From Ancylobacter sp. SL191 (GTDB lineage Bacteria; Pseudomonadota; Alphaproteobacteria; Rhizobiales; Xanthobacteraceae), in the NCBI RefSeq assembly GCF_026625645.1, contig NZ_CP113056.1, positions 2,703,001 through 2,767,000 of the forward strand: a DNA stretch of 64,000 nt. The letters are read 5' to 3'. Made by a program: the position numbers and the translations under genes. Within the stretch, counting starts at the first letter, position 1; every line of letters starts with the position of its first letter. Of the stretch, positions 1-8,141 are shown one piece after another. The notes under the pieces are model-generated. The model saw nothing but the letters and a program-made list of their open reading frames with translations. It searched no databases and was not told where the DNA came from.

Positions 1-2
1 TC

Positions 3-515
3 GCCCGCATGGCTGGCGCGCGCCGCATCCTCGAGATCGGCACGCTGGGCGGCTATTCGACGATCTGGCTTGCCCGCGCCCTGCCGGAGGGCGGGCGGCT
101 GGTGACGCTGGAATATGCCGAGGCCCATGCCCGCGTCGCCCGCGCTAATATCGCGGCGGCGGGGCTGACCGAGACGGTCGAGCTGCGGGTCGGGGCGGCG
201 GTGGACAGCCTCGCGGCGCTGGAGGCGGAAGGCGCCGGGCCGTTCGACCTCATCTTCATCGACGCGGACAAGCCGAGCAACCCGCTCTATCTCGCCGCCG
301 CCCTGCGGCTCTCGCGGCCGGGCACGGTGATCGTCTGCGACAATGTGGTGCGGCGCGGGCAGGTGATCGACCCGGCGAGCGCGGATCCGCGCGTCGCCGG
401 CATGCGTGAGACCTTCGCCATGCTGGCCCGCGAGCCGAGGCTCGATGCCACCGCGCTGCAGACGGTGGGCAGCAAGGGCTATGACGGCTTCGCCATCGCG
501 CTGGTGAAGGGCTAG
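3..515 (+). CDS. O-methyltransferase family 3, 5'-truncated
   Basis: The frame is open to the left edge, so the true start lies outside the window; the ATG at 9 is internal because it sits only a few residues before SAM-binding motif I (ILEIGTLGGYST). Next come an acidic motif after strand 2 (LVTLEY), the FIDADK stretch that carries metal- or substrate-facing aspartates in this family, and DNVVRRG. This matches the caffeoyl-CoA-type class I O-methyltransferases common in bacteria. The methyl acceptor cannot be told from sequence. The gene ends 22 bp before the convergent SGNH gene. Confidence 0.85.
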   Translation, partial: ARMAGARRILEIGTLGGYSTIWLARALPEGGRLVTLEYAEAHARVARANIAAAGLTETVELRVGAAVDSLAALEAEGAGPFDLIFIDADKPSNPLYLAAALRLSRPGTVIVCDNVVRRGQVIDPASADPRVAGMRETFAMLAREPRLDATALQTVGSKGYDGFAIALVKG

Positions 516-537
516 GGCGTCAGCGGCCGACCGGCGC

Positions 538-1434
538 TTACGGCTCCAGCGTCGCGCGCGGGGCCGTCACGGCCGCCGGGATCGCGGCGGCGCCCGCCTT
601 GGGCGCGGGGGTGATATCGGCGGAGCGCTGCTGGCTGTCGATATTGGCGATCATCGCCCGGCCGAGGTCGCGGGCGAGGCAGTTGTAGCTCCAGTCATTC
701 ATGTGGAAGCCGTCCTTCCACAGGAAGGATTCGAAGGGCATGCCGGCCGTCTCGTGCCATTCGCGCATCAGCGCGAAGCGGTGATAGACGCCGACGCCTT
801 CCTCCGCCGCCACCCGGTCGATCAGGCGGATCATCGGCGCGGTGTCGGCATCGGCGACCACGCGCGGCGAATATTGCGGGTCGACCAGCAGCAGGTCGGC
901 ATGGATGGCGCGCACGCGGGCGATGGCCTCGCGCAGCTGTCCCTCGGCGGTGCTGAGGCCATTGTCGCGGAACAGCGCGTTGACGCCGGACTGCCAGATC
1001 ACCAGCGTCGGCTGGGCGGCGGCGACGTCGGTGTCGAAGCGGGCGAGCATTTCCGGCGCGTCCTGCCCGTTCACGCCGCGATTGAGCACGGTGATGTCGG
1101 CCCCCGGAAAGCGCTCGCGCAGCCGCGCCTGCAACTGGGCGGGATAGGACAGGTCCGGCGTCGAGGCGCCGGCCCCGGCGGTCGAGGAGGAGCCGATGGC
1201 GACGATCACCACCTTTTCGCCGGCGCGCAGCTTGGCCGCGGTGCGCGACAGCGGCTGGGTCAGCTTGCTGGCGACCTTGGGCGCCGGGCAGGTCGGCGCG
1301 GCGAGCAGCGGCGGACTGCTCAGAGGTTTGCCGCTCAGCGGCTGGGTGGTGAGCGGCTGCGCGCCGGTGGGCAGCGCCAGCAGGGGGAGAAACGCGGCGA
1401 GGGCAAAGCTGGTGGCGAGAGCGGTGCGGCGCAT
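538..1434 (-). CDS. SGNH/GDSL-fold exported hydrolase or esterase
   Basis: A 298-residue protein with an N-terminal signal peptide (hydrophobic residues about 5-25), then a short Pro/Leu-rich repeat-like stretch (QPLTTQPLSGKPLSSPPL). The SGNH fold shows as block I (IGSSSTAGAG, nucleophile Ser in a GSS version of GDS), an NRGVNGQ block, the WQSGVN block and a C-terminal DGFH with the Asp-His dyad. A periplasmic esterase or acetyltransferase-type activity is inferred. It is the last gene of a minus-strand run with a paralogue (3-bp gap) and OpgC, so the substrate may be a periplasmic or surface glycan. The paralogue shares the WQSG and PQYSPR blocks. Confidence 0.75.
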   Translation of the reverse strand: MRRTALATSFALAAFLPLLALPTGAQPLTTQPLSGKPLSSPPLLAAPTCPAPKVASKLTQPLSRTAAKLRAGEKVVIVAIGSSSTAGAGASTPDLSYPAQLQARLRERFPGADITVLNRGVNGQDAPEMLARFDTDVAAAQPTLVIWQSGVNALFRDNGLSTAEGQLREAIARVRAIHADLLLVDPQYSPRVVADADTAPMIRLIDRVAAEEGVGVYHRFALMREWHETAGMPFESFLWKDGFHMNDWSYNCLARDLGRAMIANIDSQQRSADITPAPKAGAAAIPAAVTAPRATLEP

Positions 1435-1437
1435 GGT

Positions 1438-2211
1438 CTAGCGTGAACCCAAGGTGCGGCTGTCGACGCCATCGACGATCATGCCGACAAGCAGCCGGCC
1501 GATGCAGCGGTGGACATCCTCGAACAGGGACGGGGAGGGGCGGGCGCTGTCGAAGTCGAAGATGCCCTCGGTATCCCAGAAGCGCATCACGTCATAGCGG
1601 TCGAAGAGCGGCACGCGGCCGGCACGGGTGGTCCAGCGCAGGGCGCTGGTATAGGGCGCGACGTCAAAGGCGAAGGCGGTGCGCGGGCTGTATTGCGGGG
1701 AGACGACGATCACGTCGGTGCCCGCCTCATGCGCCGTCTCGATGCCCTGCAACACCGCATCGGAGAAGGACGAGGTGTCGGCGGCGAGGATGGCGTCATA
1801 GGTGCCGCTCTGCCAGATCATCAGCGCCGGCCTGGTCTCCGCCAGCACCTCCGGCAGCGTGGCGAGGATGGTCTCGGCGGTGGCACGCGGCTGGTTGCGG
1901 GTGGTGACGACCACGCCGCCCTCGGGATAGCGCGCCCGCATCAATTCCTCGATCGTGCCCGGAAAGCCGCGCGGCATGGCGTCCTTCTCGGCGGCGGTGC
2001 TCACCGGCTTCTTCGCCGTGGAGGAGTTGAGCACGAGGATGGTGGTCGGCGTCTTCTGCGCCAGCGAGCGGGCGAGGCGCGGCAGCGAGAAGCCGGCGCG
2101 GGTAAGTTCGGACGGCGCGGCGCAGACGGGTTCGGTCCCCGCATGGGCGCTGATCGCACCCGTGAGGGTCAGGGCTGAGAGAAGGGCGAACCCAAGGATC
2201 CGGCGTTTCAC
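1438..2211 (-). CDS. SGNH-like exported protein, divergent paralogue
   Basis: 257 residues with a signal peptide (hydrophobic residues about 5-24). It shares WQSG and PQYSPR with the downstream SGNH gene, so the two are paralogues. The block I region reads VLNSSTAKK instead of GSSSTAG, and the C-terminal dyad reads DVHR instead of DGFH, so the Asp and His are kept but the nucleophile elbow has changed; activity is uncertain. The start is a GTG whose first bases overlap the TGA of opgC by 4 bp, which implies translational coupling. It probably works with OpgC and the second SGNH protein on the same exported polymer, but that is inference from context. Confidence 0.7.
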   Translation of the reverse strand: MKRRILGFALLSALTLTGAISAHAGTEPVCAAPSELTRAGFSLPRLARSLAQKTPTTILVLNSSTAKKPVSTAAEKDAMPRGFPGTIEELMRARYPEGGVVVTTRNQPRATAETILATLPEVLAETRPALMIWQSGTYDAILAADTSSFSDAVLQGIETAHEAGTDVIVVSPQYSPRTAFAFDVAPYTSALRWTTRAGRVPLFDRYDVMRFWDTEGIFDFDSARPSPSLFEDVHRCIGRLLVGMIVDGVDSRTLGSR

Positions 2212-3452
2212 GATGAACCGCGTCGACCAGCCAATTTACGCGCGGCAATTTCGCGCTCGACGCGACCATACCACGACAGAAGAAACGAGAGAGCTACCAT
2301 TAAGGCGATGCCGGAAACGCTGAGCAGCAGTTGCATCCAGAGCACGCCAGTGATTTCGTTAAGCACGAAATGTGCGGCAAAAGAAAGGAAGACGCCGAAA
2401 CAGAAGACTTCCAGCGAATTCTGCCCGCACAGGATCATCGGTTTCAGTATCTGGCTACGTAGTGCCGGTAGGTCCACTGGTATCAGGCGGACGATGACCA
2501 CGGCGAGCGCGAGGAAATGCAAAACGCGCAGCGGTGACAGGTCGGTTTTGCTGATCGGGTAGATGATCGCGCCGACCGCTTCCGGCACGATGCCGTCGAG
2601 CGGCGGCCACCACCAGGAGATCACCACCAGCAGCGAGACGAGGAGATAGGCGGCCGAGAGCCCCAGCACGAGGCGCGAATGGACGAGGAAACCCAGCCGG
2701 TCGCTGCCGCCGAGCCCGCACCAGCCGCCGAACACGAACATCAGCTGCCAGGCGAAGGGGTTGAAGAACCACATCCGGTCGTCGGGATAGGCCGGCAGAT
2801 TGAAGCCGGTAGAGCCGGCGACGCCCCAGAGCAGGATGGAGGCGGCGAGCGTCAGGTCCGGCTTCTTCTTCAGCGCCCAGAGGATGGGCGGGAAGGTGGC
2901 GAGCAGCACGATATAGAGCGGCAGCACGTCCATGTTCACTGGGCGGAACTTCAGCAGCATCGCCTGGATCAGCGCGACGTCGGGCTCGGCGAGGAACTGC
3001 AGCGCGCCCATCTCCTCCGCATAGAGCGGGTTGGAGAAGGAGCCGACGACGTAGGAGATTTCCGCGAGATAGATGACGAACAGGAAGATGAAGGCGACAT
3101 AGAGCTGCCACGCCCGGCGCAAGATGCGCGCGGAGGTCACCATCACCCCGGCGGTGTCGATCTGCCGGCCATAAACCATGGCGGCGGTGTAACCGGAGAT
3201 GAAGACGAAGATCTCGGTGGCGTCGGAAAAACCGAAATTCCGGTTGGTGATCCAGTTCGCGACATTGTTCGGGATGTGGTTCAGGAAGATGAACCACAGC
3301 GCCAGCCCACGAAACAGGTCGAGGCGCAGATCACGCCCGCTGGGAGCCGCCGGCCGCTCGGCCGGCGCTCCCTTGGCGTCCACCCTGTCGGCCCCTTTAT
3401 CGGCTCCGGGCGGGCGCCCGGCGGGGGCCGGCGTGGCGGTGCGGGTCAGCAC
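2208..3452 (-). CDS. opgC: OpgC-domain membrane acyltransferase
   Basis: A 414-residue integral membrane protein with about ten hydrophobic segments. The N-terminal block RDLRLDLFRGLALWFIFLN, followed by NRNFGFSDATEIFVFISGY, is the hallmark of the OpgC family, which transfers succinyl groups to osmoregulated periplasmic glucans in Rhodobacter. The first 40 residues are Pro/Ala/Gly-rich and cytosolic, and the GTG at 3452 has no clear Shine-Dalgarno; a GTG at 3383 is an alternative start. The gene lies 10 bp after the HdeD-like gene and overlaps the SGNH paralogue by 4 bp. No opgG/opgH glucan synthase genes are visible here, so the acceptor glycan is unproven. Confidence 0.85.
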   Translation of the reverse strand: MLTRTATPAPAGRPPGADKGADRVDAKGAPAERPAAPSGRDLRLDLFRGLALWFIFLNHIPNNVANWITNRNFGFSDATEIFVFISGYTAAMVYGRQIDTAGVMVTSARILRRAWQLYVAFIFLFVIYLAEISYVVGSFSNPLYAEEMGALQFLAEPDVALIQAMLLKFRPVNMDVLPLYIVLLATFPPILWALKKKPDLTLAASILLWGVAGSTGFNLPAYPDDRMWFFNPFAWQLMFVFGGWCGLGGSDRLGFLVHSRLVLGLSAAYLLVSLLVVISWWWPPLDGIVPEAVGAIIYPISKTDLSPLRVLHFLALAVVIVRLIPVDLPALRSQILKPMILCGQNSLEVFCFGVFLSFAAHFVLNEITGVLWMQLLLSVSGIALMVALSFLLSWYGRVEREIAARKLAGRRGSS

Positions 3453-3462
3453 GCGGTGCGGC

Positions 3463-4041
3463 TCACTTCTTCAGGCGCAGGCCGAGCATCAGCACGGCGA
3501 GGCCATTGAAGACGAGATCGACGCCGAGGAACAGGCCGAGCACCCACAGCCCGCTCACCGGCCAGCCGGCGATGATCAGCAGGCCGAGCAGCACGGTCAG
3601 CACCGCCGAGGCGGCGATCCAGCCCCAGTTCGCGGCGGGGCGCATCTGGAAGGCGGCCACAAGCCGGAAGATGCCGCCGACCAGCAGCGCCGCGCCGATC
3701 AGCAGCGTCAGCACGGTGGCGGCGAGCAGCGGCTCGGCGAAGGCGACGACGCCGGCGGCGAGATAGAGCAGGCCGTCCAGAAGCCAGAAGGCGAAGGCGC
3801 CCCAGCCCTTGACCTGGAAGGCGTGGAAGATCTGCGCGACGCCGGAGATCGCCAGCACCGTGCCGATGAAGAGCACGGAGACCACCGTTCCGAGCGCGGT
3901 ATTGCCGAGCACGATCATGCCGGCGATCAGCATGAGCAGGCCGAGCGCGACGAACCAGCCCCATTTGGCGCGCAGCGCGCTGAGATGCCCCGCAAGGGCG
4001 CTGCCGGGGGTGGGCGTCAGGGAGTCTGTCGGGAGTGACAT
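3463..4041 (-). CDS. HdeD-like DUF308 membrane protein
   Basis: 192 residues from the ATG at 4041, chosen because AGAGGA lies just upstream and the family N-terminus follows; the frame extends to 4176 but that extra part looks like non-coding DNA. Six hydrophobic segments arranged as three repeats of two, with motifs such as GWFVALGLLMLIAGMIVL and YLAAGVVAF, match the DUF308/HdeD family. HdeD is linked to acid resistance at high cell density in Escherichia coli, but most relatives have no known job. It is the first gene of the minus-strand run leading into opgC and is divergent from the MOSC gene. Confidence 0.8.
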   Translation of the reverse strand: MSLPTDSLTPTPGSALAGHLSALRAKWGWFVALGLLMLIAGMIVLGNTALGTVVSVLFIGTVLAISGVAQIFHAFQVKGWGAFAFWLLDGLLYLAAGVVAFAEPLLAATVLTLLIGAALLVGGIFRLVAAFQMRPAANWGWIAASAVLTVLLGLLIIAGWPVSGLWVLGLFLGVDLVFNGLAVLMLGLRLKK

Positions 4042-4202
4042 GATCGATCCTCTTCCAGGCGGCGCGCCGGCAGCGCGGTAACGCTGTCCGGGCCCGATGG
4101 GTTCCAACGACTCGTCCTGCGACGAGCGGCCCATGGTATAGTCGCCCCCGCCGCAGGGGTAACACTGCGAACGCACGTCCGTAGTTGATACTAGGAGCGA
4201 GG

Positions 4203-4871
4203 ATGGCCCGGCGATCCGCCCCCGTGACGGCCGAGGGGCCGATGCCCGACCTGTTCGGCGCCCCCGAGGTGCCCGCCTCGCTGCCGGGCCGGCGGCTCAA
4301 GGCGCGGCTCGCCCGCGCCCTGCTGGCGGATGGGCGGGGCTTCCTCACCCGCGACGTGGCCGCGCTCGACCTCACCCTCGACGGCATTACCGGCGACCGC
4401 CATGCCGGCCCCGCCCGCAAGGCCGATGCCCGCGTGCCGTGGTATCCGCGCGGCACGCCGATCCGCAACACCCGGCAGGTCTCGCTGGTGGCGATGGACG
4501 AGCTTGCCGTTCTCGCCGCCAGGCTTGGCGTGGCGCAAATCCGGCCGGAATGGCTCGGCGCCAATCTGGTGGTGGAGGGCGTTGCCCGGCTCACCGGGCT
4601 TCCCGTCGGCACGCGGCTGCATTTCCCCGGCGGGGCGGCGCTGGTGGTGGAGGGCGAGAACGCCCCCTGCCGCCATGCCGGGCAGGCGGTGGCTGAGGGG
4701 ATCGCGGAATTGGGACTGTCGGCCATGCCCGCGGCCGATCTGGCGCTCGCTTTCGTCACGGCGGCAAAGGGCCTGCGCGGTCTCGTCGCCTGGGTCGAGC
4801 GGGCAGGATCGCTGCAGGCGGGTGCGGAGATCAGCGTGCGCGTGCCGGCGCAGCAGCTTTGGGTGCCCTGA
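4203..4871 (+). CDS. MOSC-domain protein
   Basis: 222 residues. The ATG at 4203 is preferred because GGAG lies 5 bases upstream; a TTG at 4185 in frame is less likely. The sequence contains ITGDRHAG, RQVSLVAMDEL, the domain-typical LGANLVVEG and GENAPCRHAG, where the Cys is the conserved MOSC residue thought to carry sulfur or bind molybdenum cofactor. MOSC proteins act in sulfur transfer or as parts of molybdoenzymes (for example YiiM-type hydroxylaminopurine reductases); no partner gene is adjacent. It faces the L,D-transpeptidase gene across a symmetric terminator. Confidence 0.85.
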   Translation: MARRSAPVTAEGPMPDLFGAPEVPASLPGRRLKARLARALLADGRGFLTRDVAALDLTLDGITGDRHAGPARKADARVPWYPRGTPIRNTRQVSLVAMDELAVLAARLGVAQIRPEWLGANLVVEGVARLTGLPVGTRLHFPGGAALVVEGENAPCRHAGQAVAEGIAELGLSAMPAADLALAFVTAAKGLRGLVAWVERAGSLQAGAEISVRVPAQQLWVP

Positions 4872-4897
4872 CGCTCGCCGCACCGGGAGCCAAACAA

Positions 4898-4928
4898 AAA
4901 TCCCGGCGGGCGGGGCCAGCCGGGATTT
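4898..4928. terminator. Symmetric intrinsic terminator between convergent genes
   Basis: A 10-bp perfect inverted repeat, AAATCCCGGC at 4898-4907 and GCCGGGATTT at 4919-4928, with an 11-base loop. The A-rich left flank and T-run on the right let it work in both directions, ending the MOSC gene on plus and the L,D-transpeptidase gene on minus. Confidence 0.8.
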
Positions 4929-4955
4929 GAGGTCGTTCAGAAGAGGGTCGGCGCG

Positions 4956-6098
4956 TCAGCGCACCGCGACACCCGGCTGGGCGCTGGCCGCCGTGCTGAC
5001 CGGGATCGGCTGGGAGTCCGGCGCCGACGCGGTGCGCGGGGAGGCATTGCCCGGCAGCACCACGACCTTGGTGCCGACCTTCACCCGGTCATAAAGGTTC
5101 TCGACATCCTCGTTCAGCATGCGAATGCAGCCCGAGGACATGAACTGGCCGATGGTGGAGGGCTGGTTCGTGCCGTGAATGCGGTAGATCGTGCCGCCCA
5201 GATACATGGTGCGGGCGCCGAGCGGGTTGCCCGGCCCACCGGCCATGAAGCGCGGCAGATAGGGCTGGCGCTCGATCATTTCCGCCGGCGGGCGCCAGTC
5301 GGCCCATTCCGCCTTGCGGGAGATCTTCTCGGTGCCGGCCCAGGTGAAGCCCTCGCGGCCGACGCCGATGCCATAGCGCTCGGCCTTGCCGCCCGGAAGG
5401 ATGTAATAGAGGTAGGTGTTCGGCGTATCGATGACGATGGTGCCGGGCGCTTCCTTGGTGACGTAGTCCACCACCTGGCGGCGCAGATTGTCCGGCAGCG
5501 GCTTGGCCGGGCCGTCCTCGGGCTGGTCTTCCGGCGGCAGCATGGCGACGCTGGAGCCGTTGGCACCGTAATTATTGTTCAGATCCGGGCGGGCCGCGCT
5601 GCCGACGGCGGCCGGCGGCGCATAGACGCCCGCCGGGGCGCCCGCGCTGCCATAGGCCGGGGGCTGGCCGTAATTATTGGTCGCCGGCGCCTGCCCATAG
5701 CCCGCCGGCTGCTGGCCGGAATAGGCACCCGCCGGGTAGCCGGCCGGCTGGCGCGAGGGATCGGTATAGGGCGCGTTGGCGATGGGGGCGACGCCCGGAG
5801 GCACATTGCCCGGCGCGGCGGCGACCGGCGCCTGGCCGGTGGGCTGCGCATAGGGATCACGCACGCCGGGAGGGGTGCCGAGAGCCTGTGGCGCACCAGC
5901 GGCCTGCGGCGCAGCCGGGGTCGCGGTGCCATAGGGATCATAGGCGGCCGGAATTTCGGCCTCGGTCGGCGAGGTGGCCGCCTCATAGGGAGAGGCGGGC
6001 TGCTGCGCGGCGGGATAGGACTGCGCGCCGGCGGTGCCGGCCGACGCCAGCACGGCGAGCGCGACAGCGGGAACGAAACCAAGGCGAACGACCATCAT
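4956..6098 (-). CDS. L,D-transpeptidase (YkuD domain) with long low-complexity linker
   Basis: About 380 residues, starting at the ATG at 6098 (a TTG at 6101 and an ATG at 6095 are alternatives). A signal peptide covers residues 1-27. Residues about 30-190 are a low-complexity region rich in Pro, Ala, Gly, Gln and Tyr, likely a flexible spacer through the periplasm. The C-terminal YkuD catalytic domain carries IHGTNQPSTIG and the catalytic SSGCIRM block, with His, Ser, Cys and Arg all present. Such enzymes form 3-3 peptidoglycan cross-links or attach proteins to the wall. A second L,D-transpeptidase with a different motif is at 30.5 kb. Confidence 0.9.
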   Translation of the reverse strand: MMVVRLGFVPAVALAVLASAGTAGAQSYPAAQQPASPYEAATSPTEAEIPAAYDPYGTATPAAPQAAGAPQALGTPPGVRDPYAQPTGQAPVAAAPGNVPPGVAPIANAPYTDPSRQPAGYPAGAYSGQQPAGYGQAPATNNYGQPPAYGSAGAPAGVYAPPAAVGSAARPDLNNNYGANGSSVAMLPPEDQPEDGPAKPLPDNLRRQVVDYVTKEAPGTIVIDTPNTYLYYILPGGKAERYGIGVGREGFTWAGTEKISRKAEWADWRPPAEMIERQPYLPRFMAGGPGNPLGARTMYLGGTIYRIHGTNQPSTIGQFMSSGCIRMLNEDVENLYDRVKVGTKVVVLPGNASPRTASAPDSQPIPVSTAASAQPGVAVR

Positions 6099-6326
6099 CA
6101 AGCCTTAACTGGAATGCCGGGTTGGGTGCGTGGGCACAGCCACGCGACGCTTGCGACAGCACATGACGTACGATCAAGGCAGGTTCAAGACCAGAGTGAG
6201 CGTTGAACCGTGCTTGGCCGATCAGCCATGCGTCTGGCGCAGTGCCGATGCAATCATGTCACACATTACTTAGCGACGCGTTGCTGACCCGAGGCTTGCC
6301 AATGGTCGACATTCCTCGGGCCCCCA

Positions 6327-6875
6327 TCAAGCGCCGTCGGAGCGCTTGTGTTCCCGGTGCCAGCCGACCATCGCGTCGGGGAAGCAGTCGGTCGAGGCGA
6401 AATAGGGCTTTATGTCGAGGAGCGGCGTGCCGTCGAGGCAATCCAGCCCCGCCACGGTGAGGCTGTCCGGGTGGAGGGCCAGCACGCGCACCGCGCTCAT
6501 CGCGATGGGGTTGGGCCGCGCCGGGCTGCGCAGCGCGAAAGTGCCGCGCCCGAAGCCATAGCTGCGCGGCACCTGCACCACGAGGTTCCGCGGCGCCTGG
6601 TCCATCCAGTAAAGCAGCCAGAGATGGGTGGTGCCCGCCAGGCCCTCCAGCGCGGGGCGGAAGGGGGCGTCGATCTCCACCGTGCAGGGCGCGTCCGATT
6701 CGCGGCTGTTGCGCGGGCAGTCCGCCCGCCGCGTCCAGGGGGTGCGCAGGCGGCCGATGAAGTGCAGCCCGGCATCCGGCGTCGCCGGCAGCTCGACCGC
6801 GACCTCGCCGGGGCGGATGCCGAAATCGGGTGATGCGGAGGGGTGGGGCGACGGGGTGTCATCGGGCGGGTTCAT
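6327..6875 (-). CDS. trmO: TrmO/TsaA-family tRNA methyltransferase
   Basis: 182 residues from the ATG at 6875; the frame runs further upstream to 6971 but that part covers a tandem repeat and lacks family similarity. The UPF0066/TsaA beta-barrel shows as IGRLRTPW near residue 38, LAGTTHLWLLYWM, RSPARPNPIAMSAVRVL and the C-terminal DIKPYF. TrmO uses SAM to N6-methylate threonylcarbamoyl-adenosine 37 in tRNA-Thr. The strongly conserved RPNPI and DIKPY motifs are intact. It is divergent from the ArsR-methyltransferase gene; the shared 267-bp region holds a 14-bp tandem repeat and a long palindrome. Confidence 0.85.
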   Translation of the reverse strand: MNPPDDTPSPHPSASPDFGIRPGEVAVELPATPDAGLHFIGRLRTPWTRRADCPRNSRESDAPCTVEIDAPFRPALEGLAGTTHLWLLYWMDQAPRNLVVQVPRSYGFGRGTFALRSPARPNPIAMSAVRVLALHPDSLTVAGLDCLDGTPLLDIKPYFASTDCFPDAMVGWHREHKRSDGA

Positions 6876-6948
6876 CGCAGCGACTTTACTCTGTGGGGAA
6901 CCGTCAGCAAGGAGCGCGCTGCCGGCACGGGCCGGCCGCGCCGACGGA

Positions 6949-6976
6949 TACACACAAGCCTGTACACACAAGCCTG
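6949..6976. repeat. Perfect 14-bp tandem direct repeat
   Basis: TACACACAAGCCTG occurs twice end to end, at 6949-6962 and 6963-6976, about 75 bp upstream of the trmO start. It may be a binding site pair for a regulator of trmO or a replication-slippage product; nothing in the sequence decides. Confidence 0.75.
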
Positions 6977-7081
6977 ACTGGTCATCCGGTTGGCCTGATC
7001 GTCCACCTCACTGCACTGACACGCCACGGCGTGAGACTGGTATGCCAGCCCTGCGTCAGCCCTCTTGCGCGCGGCCCGAAT

Positions 7082-7107
7082 AAGACATAAACATATCTTT
7101 ATATCTT
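7082..7107. promoter_or_regulatory. 26-bp AT-rich palindrome, probable operator of the ArsR-MT/metF/metH unit
   Basis: Twelve of 13 opposing pairs match around the centre at 7094/7095 except two positions (7086/7103 and 7092/7097 do not pair), giving an outer AAGA...TCTT and inner core ATAAACATATCTTTAT at 7087-7102. It is strikingly AT-rich in a GC-rich genome and lies 35 bp upstream of the GTG of the ArsR-type gene, a normal place for autoregulation. ArsR-family sites are typically AT-rich imperfect palindromes of this size. Confidence 0.65.
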
Positions 7108-7142
7108 TTCGGACCAGTAACCAGCGACAGATCGAGACGCCC

Positions 7143-8141
7143 GTGGCGAGCCTGCCCTTATCCTTCCCGCTGCTGCTCGACGGCCTCAAGGCGGCCGGCG
7201 AGGATACGCGCCTGCGCCTGCTGGCGCTGATCGGCGAGGGGGAACTCACGGTCTCCGAGCTTACCGAGATTCTCGGCCAGTCGCAGCCGCGAATCTCCCG
7301 GCATCTCAAGCTGTTGGCGGAAGCGGGTCTGGTCGAAAGATACCGCGAGGCGAGTTGGGTGTTCTACCGCCGCGCCACCGAAGCGCCCGCCGCCGCGCTC
7401 ACTGACGCGCTGCTGGACCTCATCGCCCCCGACGACGCCATCCTGCTGCGCGACCGTGAGCGGCTGGAAGCGGTGCGCGCCGCCCGCGCCGCGCAGGCGC
7501 AGGCCTATTTCCGCGCCCATGCCCATGAATGGGACGCCATCCGCCGCCTCCACGCTCCGGAGGAGCAGGTGGAAGCCGCTATAAAATCAGCGCTTTCCGG
7601 CGCGAGCATCGGCAGCCTGCTCGATCTCGGCACCGGCACGGGCCGCATTCTCGAGCTGTTCGCCGGCGAGATGGAGCGCGGCGTCGGCATCGACCTGTCC
7701 TCGGAAATGCTCAGCGTCGCCCGCGCCAATCTGGAGCGCGCCGGGGTGCGCAACGCCACGGTGCGCCAGGGCGACATCTACAGCCTTGCTTTGCCACGCG
7801 ATTCCTTCGATGTCGTGGTGGTCCATCAGGTGCTGCATTTCCTGGAGGACGCCCCGCGTGCCCTCAAGGAAGCCGCCCGCGTGCTGCGTCCGGGCGGGCG
7901 GCTGCTGGTGATCGACTTCGACCCGCATGATCTTGAGTTCCTGCGCGAGCAGCACGCCCATCGCCGCCTCGGCTTCGCCCCCGAGATCATGGAAAATTGG
8001 CTTGTGCAGGCAGGACTTAGCCCTCAATCGCACCGTCTGCTCGCGCCGCAAGCTGACGGCAAGCTAACCGTGTCACTCTGGCTGGCCCGCGATCCGCGCA
8101 TCGCGCTGGCCTCAGCCCAAAACAACAGGGAGGTCGCCTGA
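7143..8141 (+). CDS. ArsR-type regulator fused to a SAM-dependent methyltransferase domain
   Basis: 332 residues from the GTG at 7143; the frame extends to a TTG at 7065 but that would run through the operator palindrome. Residues about 10-85 are an ArsR winged helix (LTVSELTEILGQSQPRISRH is the recognition helix region); no CxC metal site is seen. Residues about 130-320 are a class I methyltransferase fold with SAM motif LLDLGTGTGRILELF and VLHFLEDAPRAL. Its TGA overlaps the metF ATG by one base, so it is the first gene of a methionine-cycle operon. The methyltransferase domain most likely senses SAM or S-adenosylhomocysteine, as proposed for SahR-type regulators of methionine genes; this is inference. 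Confidence 0.85.
   Translation: MASLPLSFPLLLDGLKAAGEDTRLRLLALIGEGELTVSELTEILGQSQPRISRHLKLLAEAGLVERYREASWVFYRRATEAPAAALTDALLDLIAPDDAILLRDRERLEAVRAARAAQAQAYFRAHAHEWDAIRRLHAPEEQVEAAIKSALSGASIGSLLDLGTGTGRILELFAGEMERGVGIDLSSEMLSVARANLERAGVRNATVRQGDIYSLALPRDSFDVVVVHQVLHFLEDAPRALKEAARVLRPGGRLLVIDFDPHDLEFLREQHAHRRLGFAPEIMENWLVQAGLSPQSHRLLAPQADGKLTVSLWLARDPRIALASAQNNREVA

Noticed and set aside
4042..4176. N-terminal extension of the HdeD-like protein
   Set aside because: No membrane or family similarity there; a ribosome site precedes the ATG at 4041.
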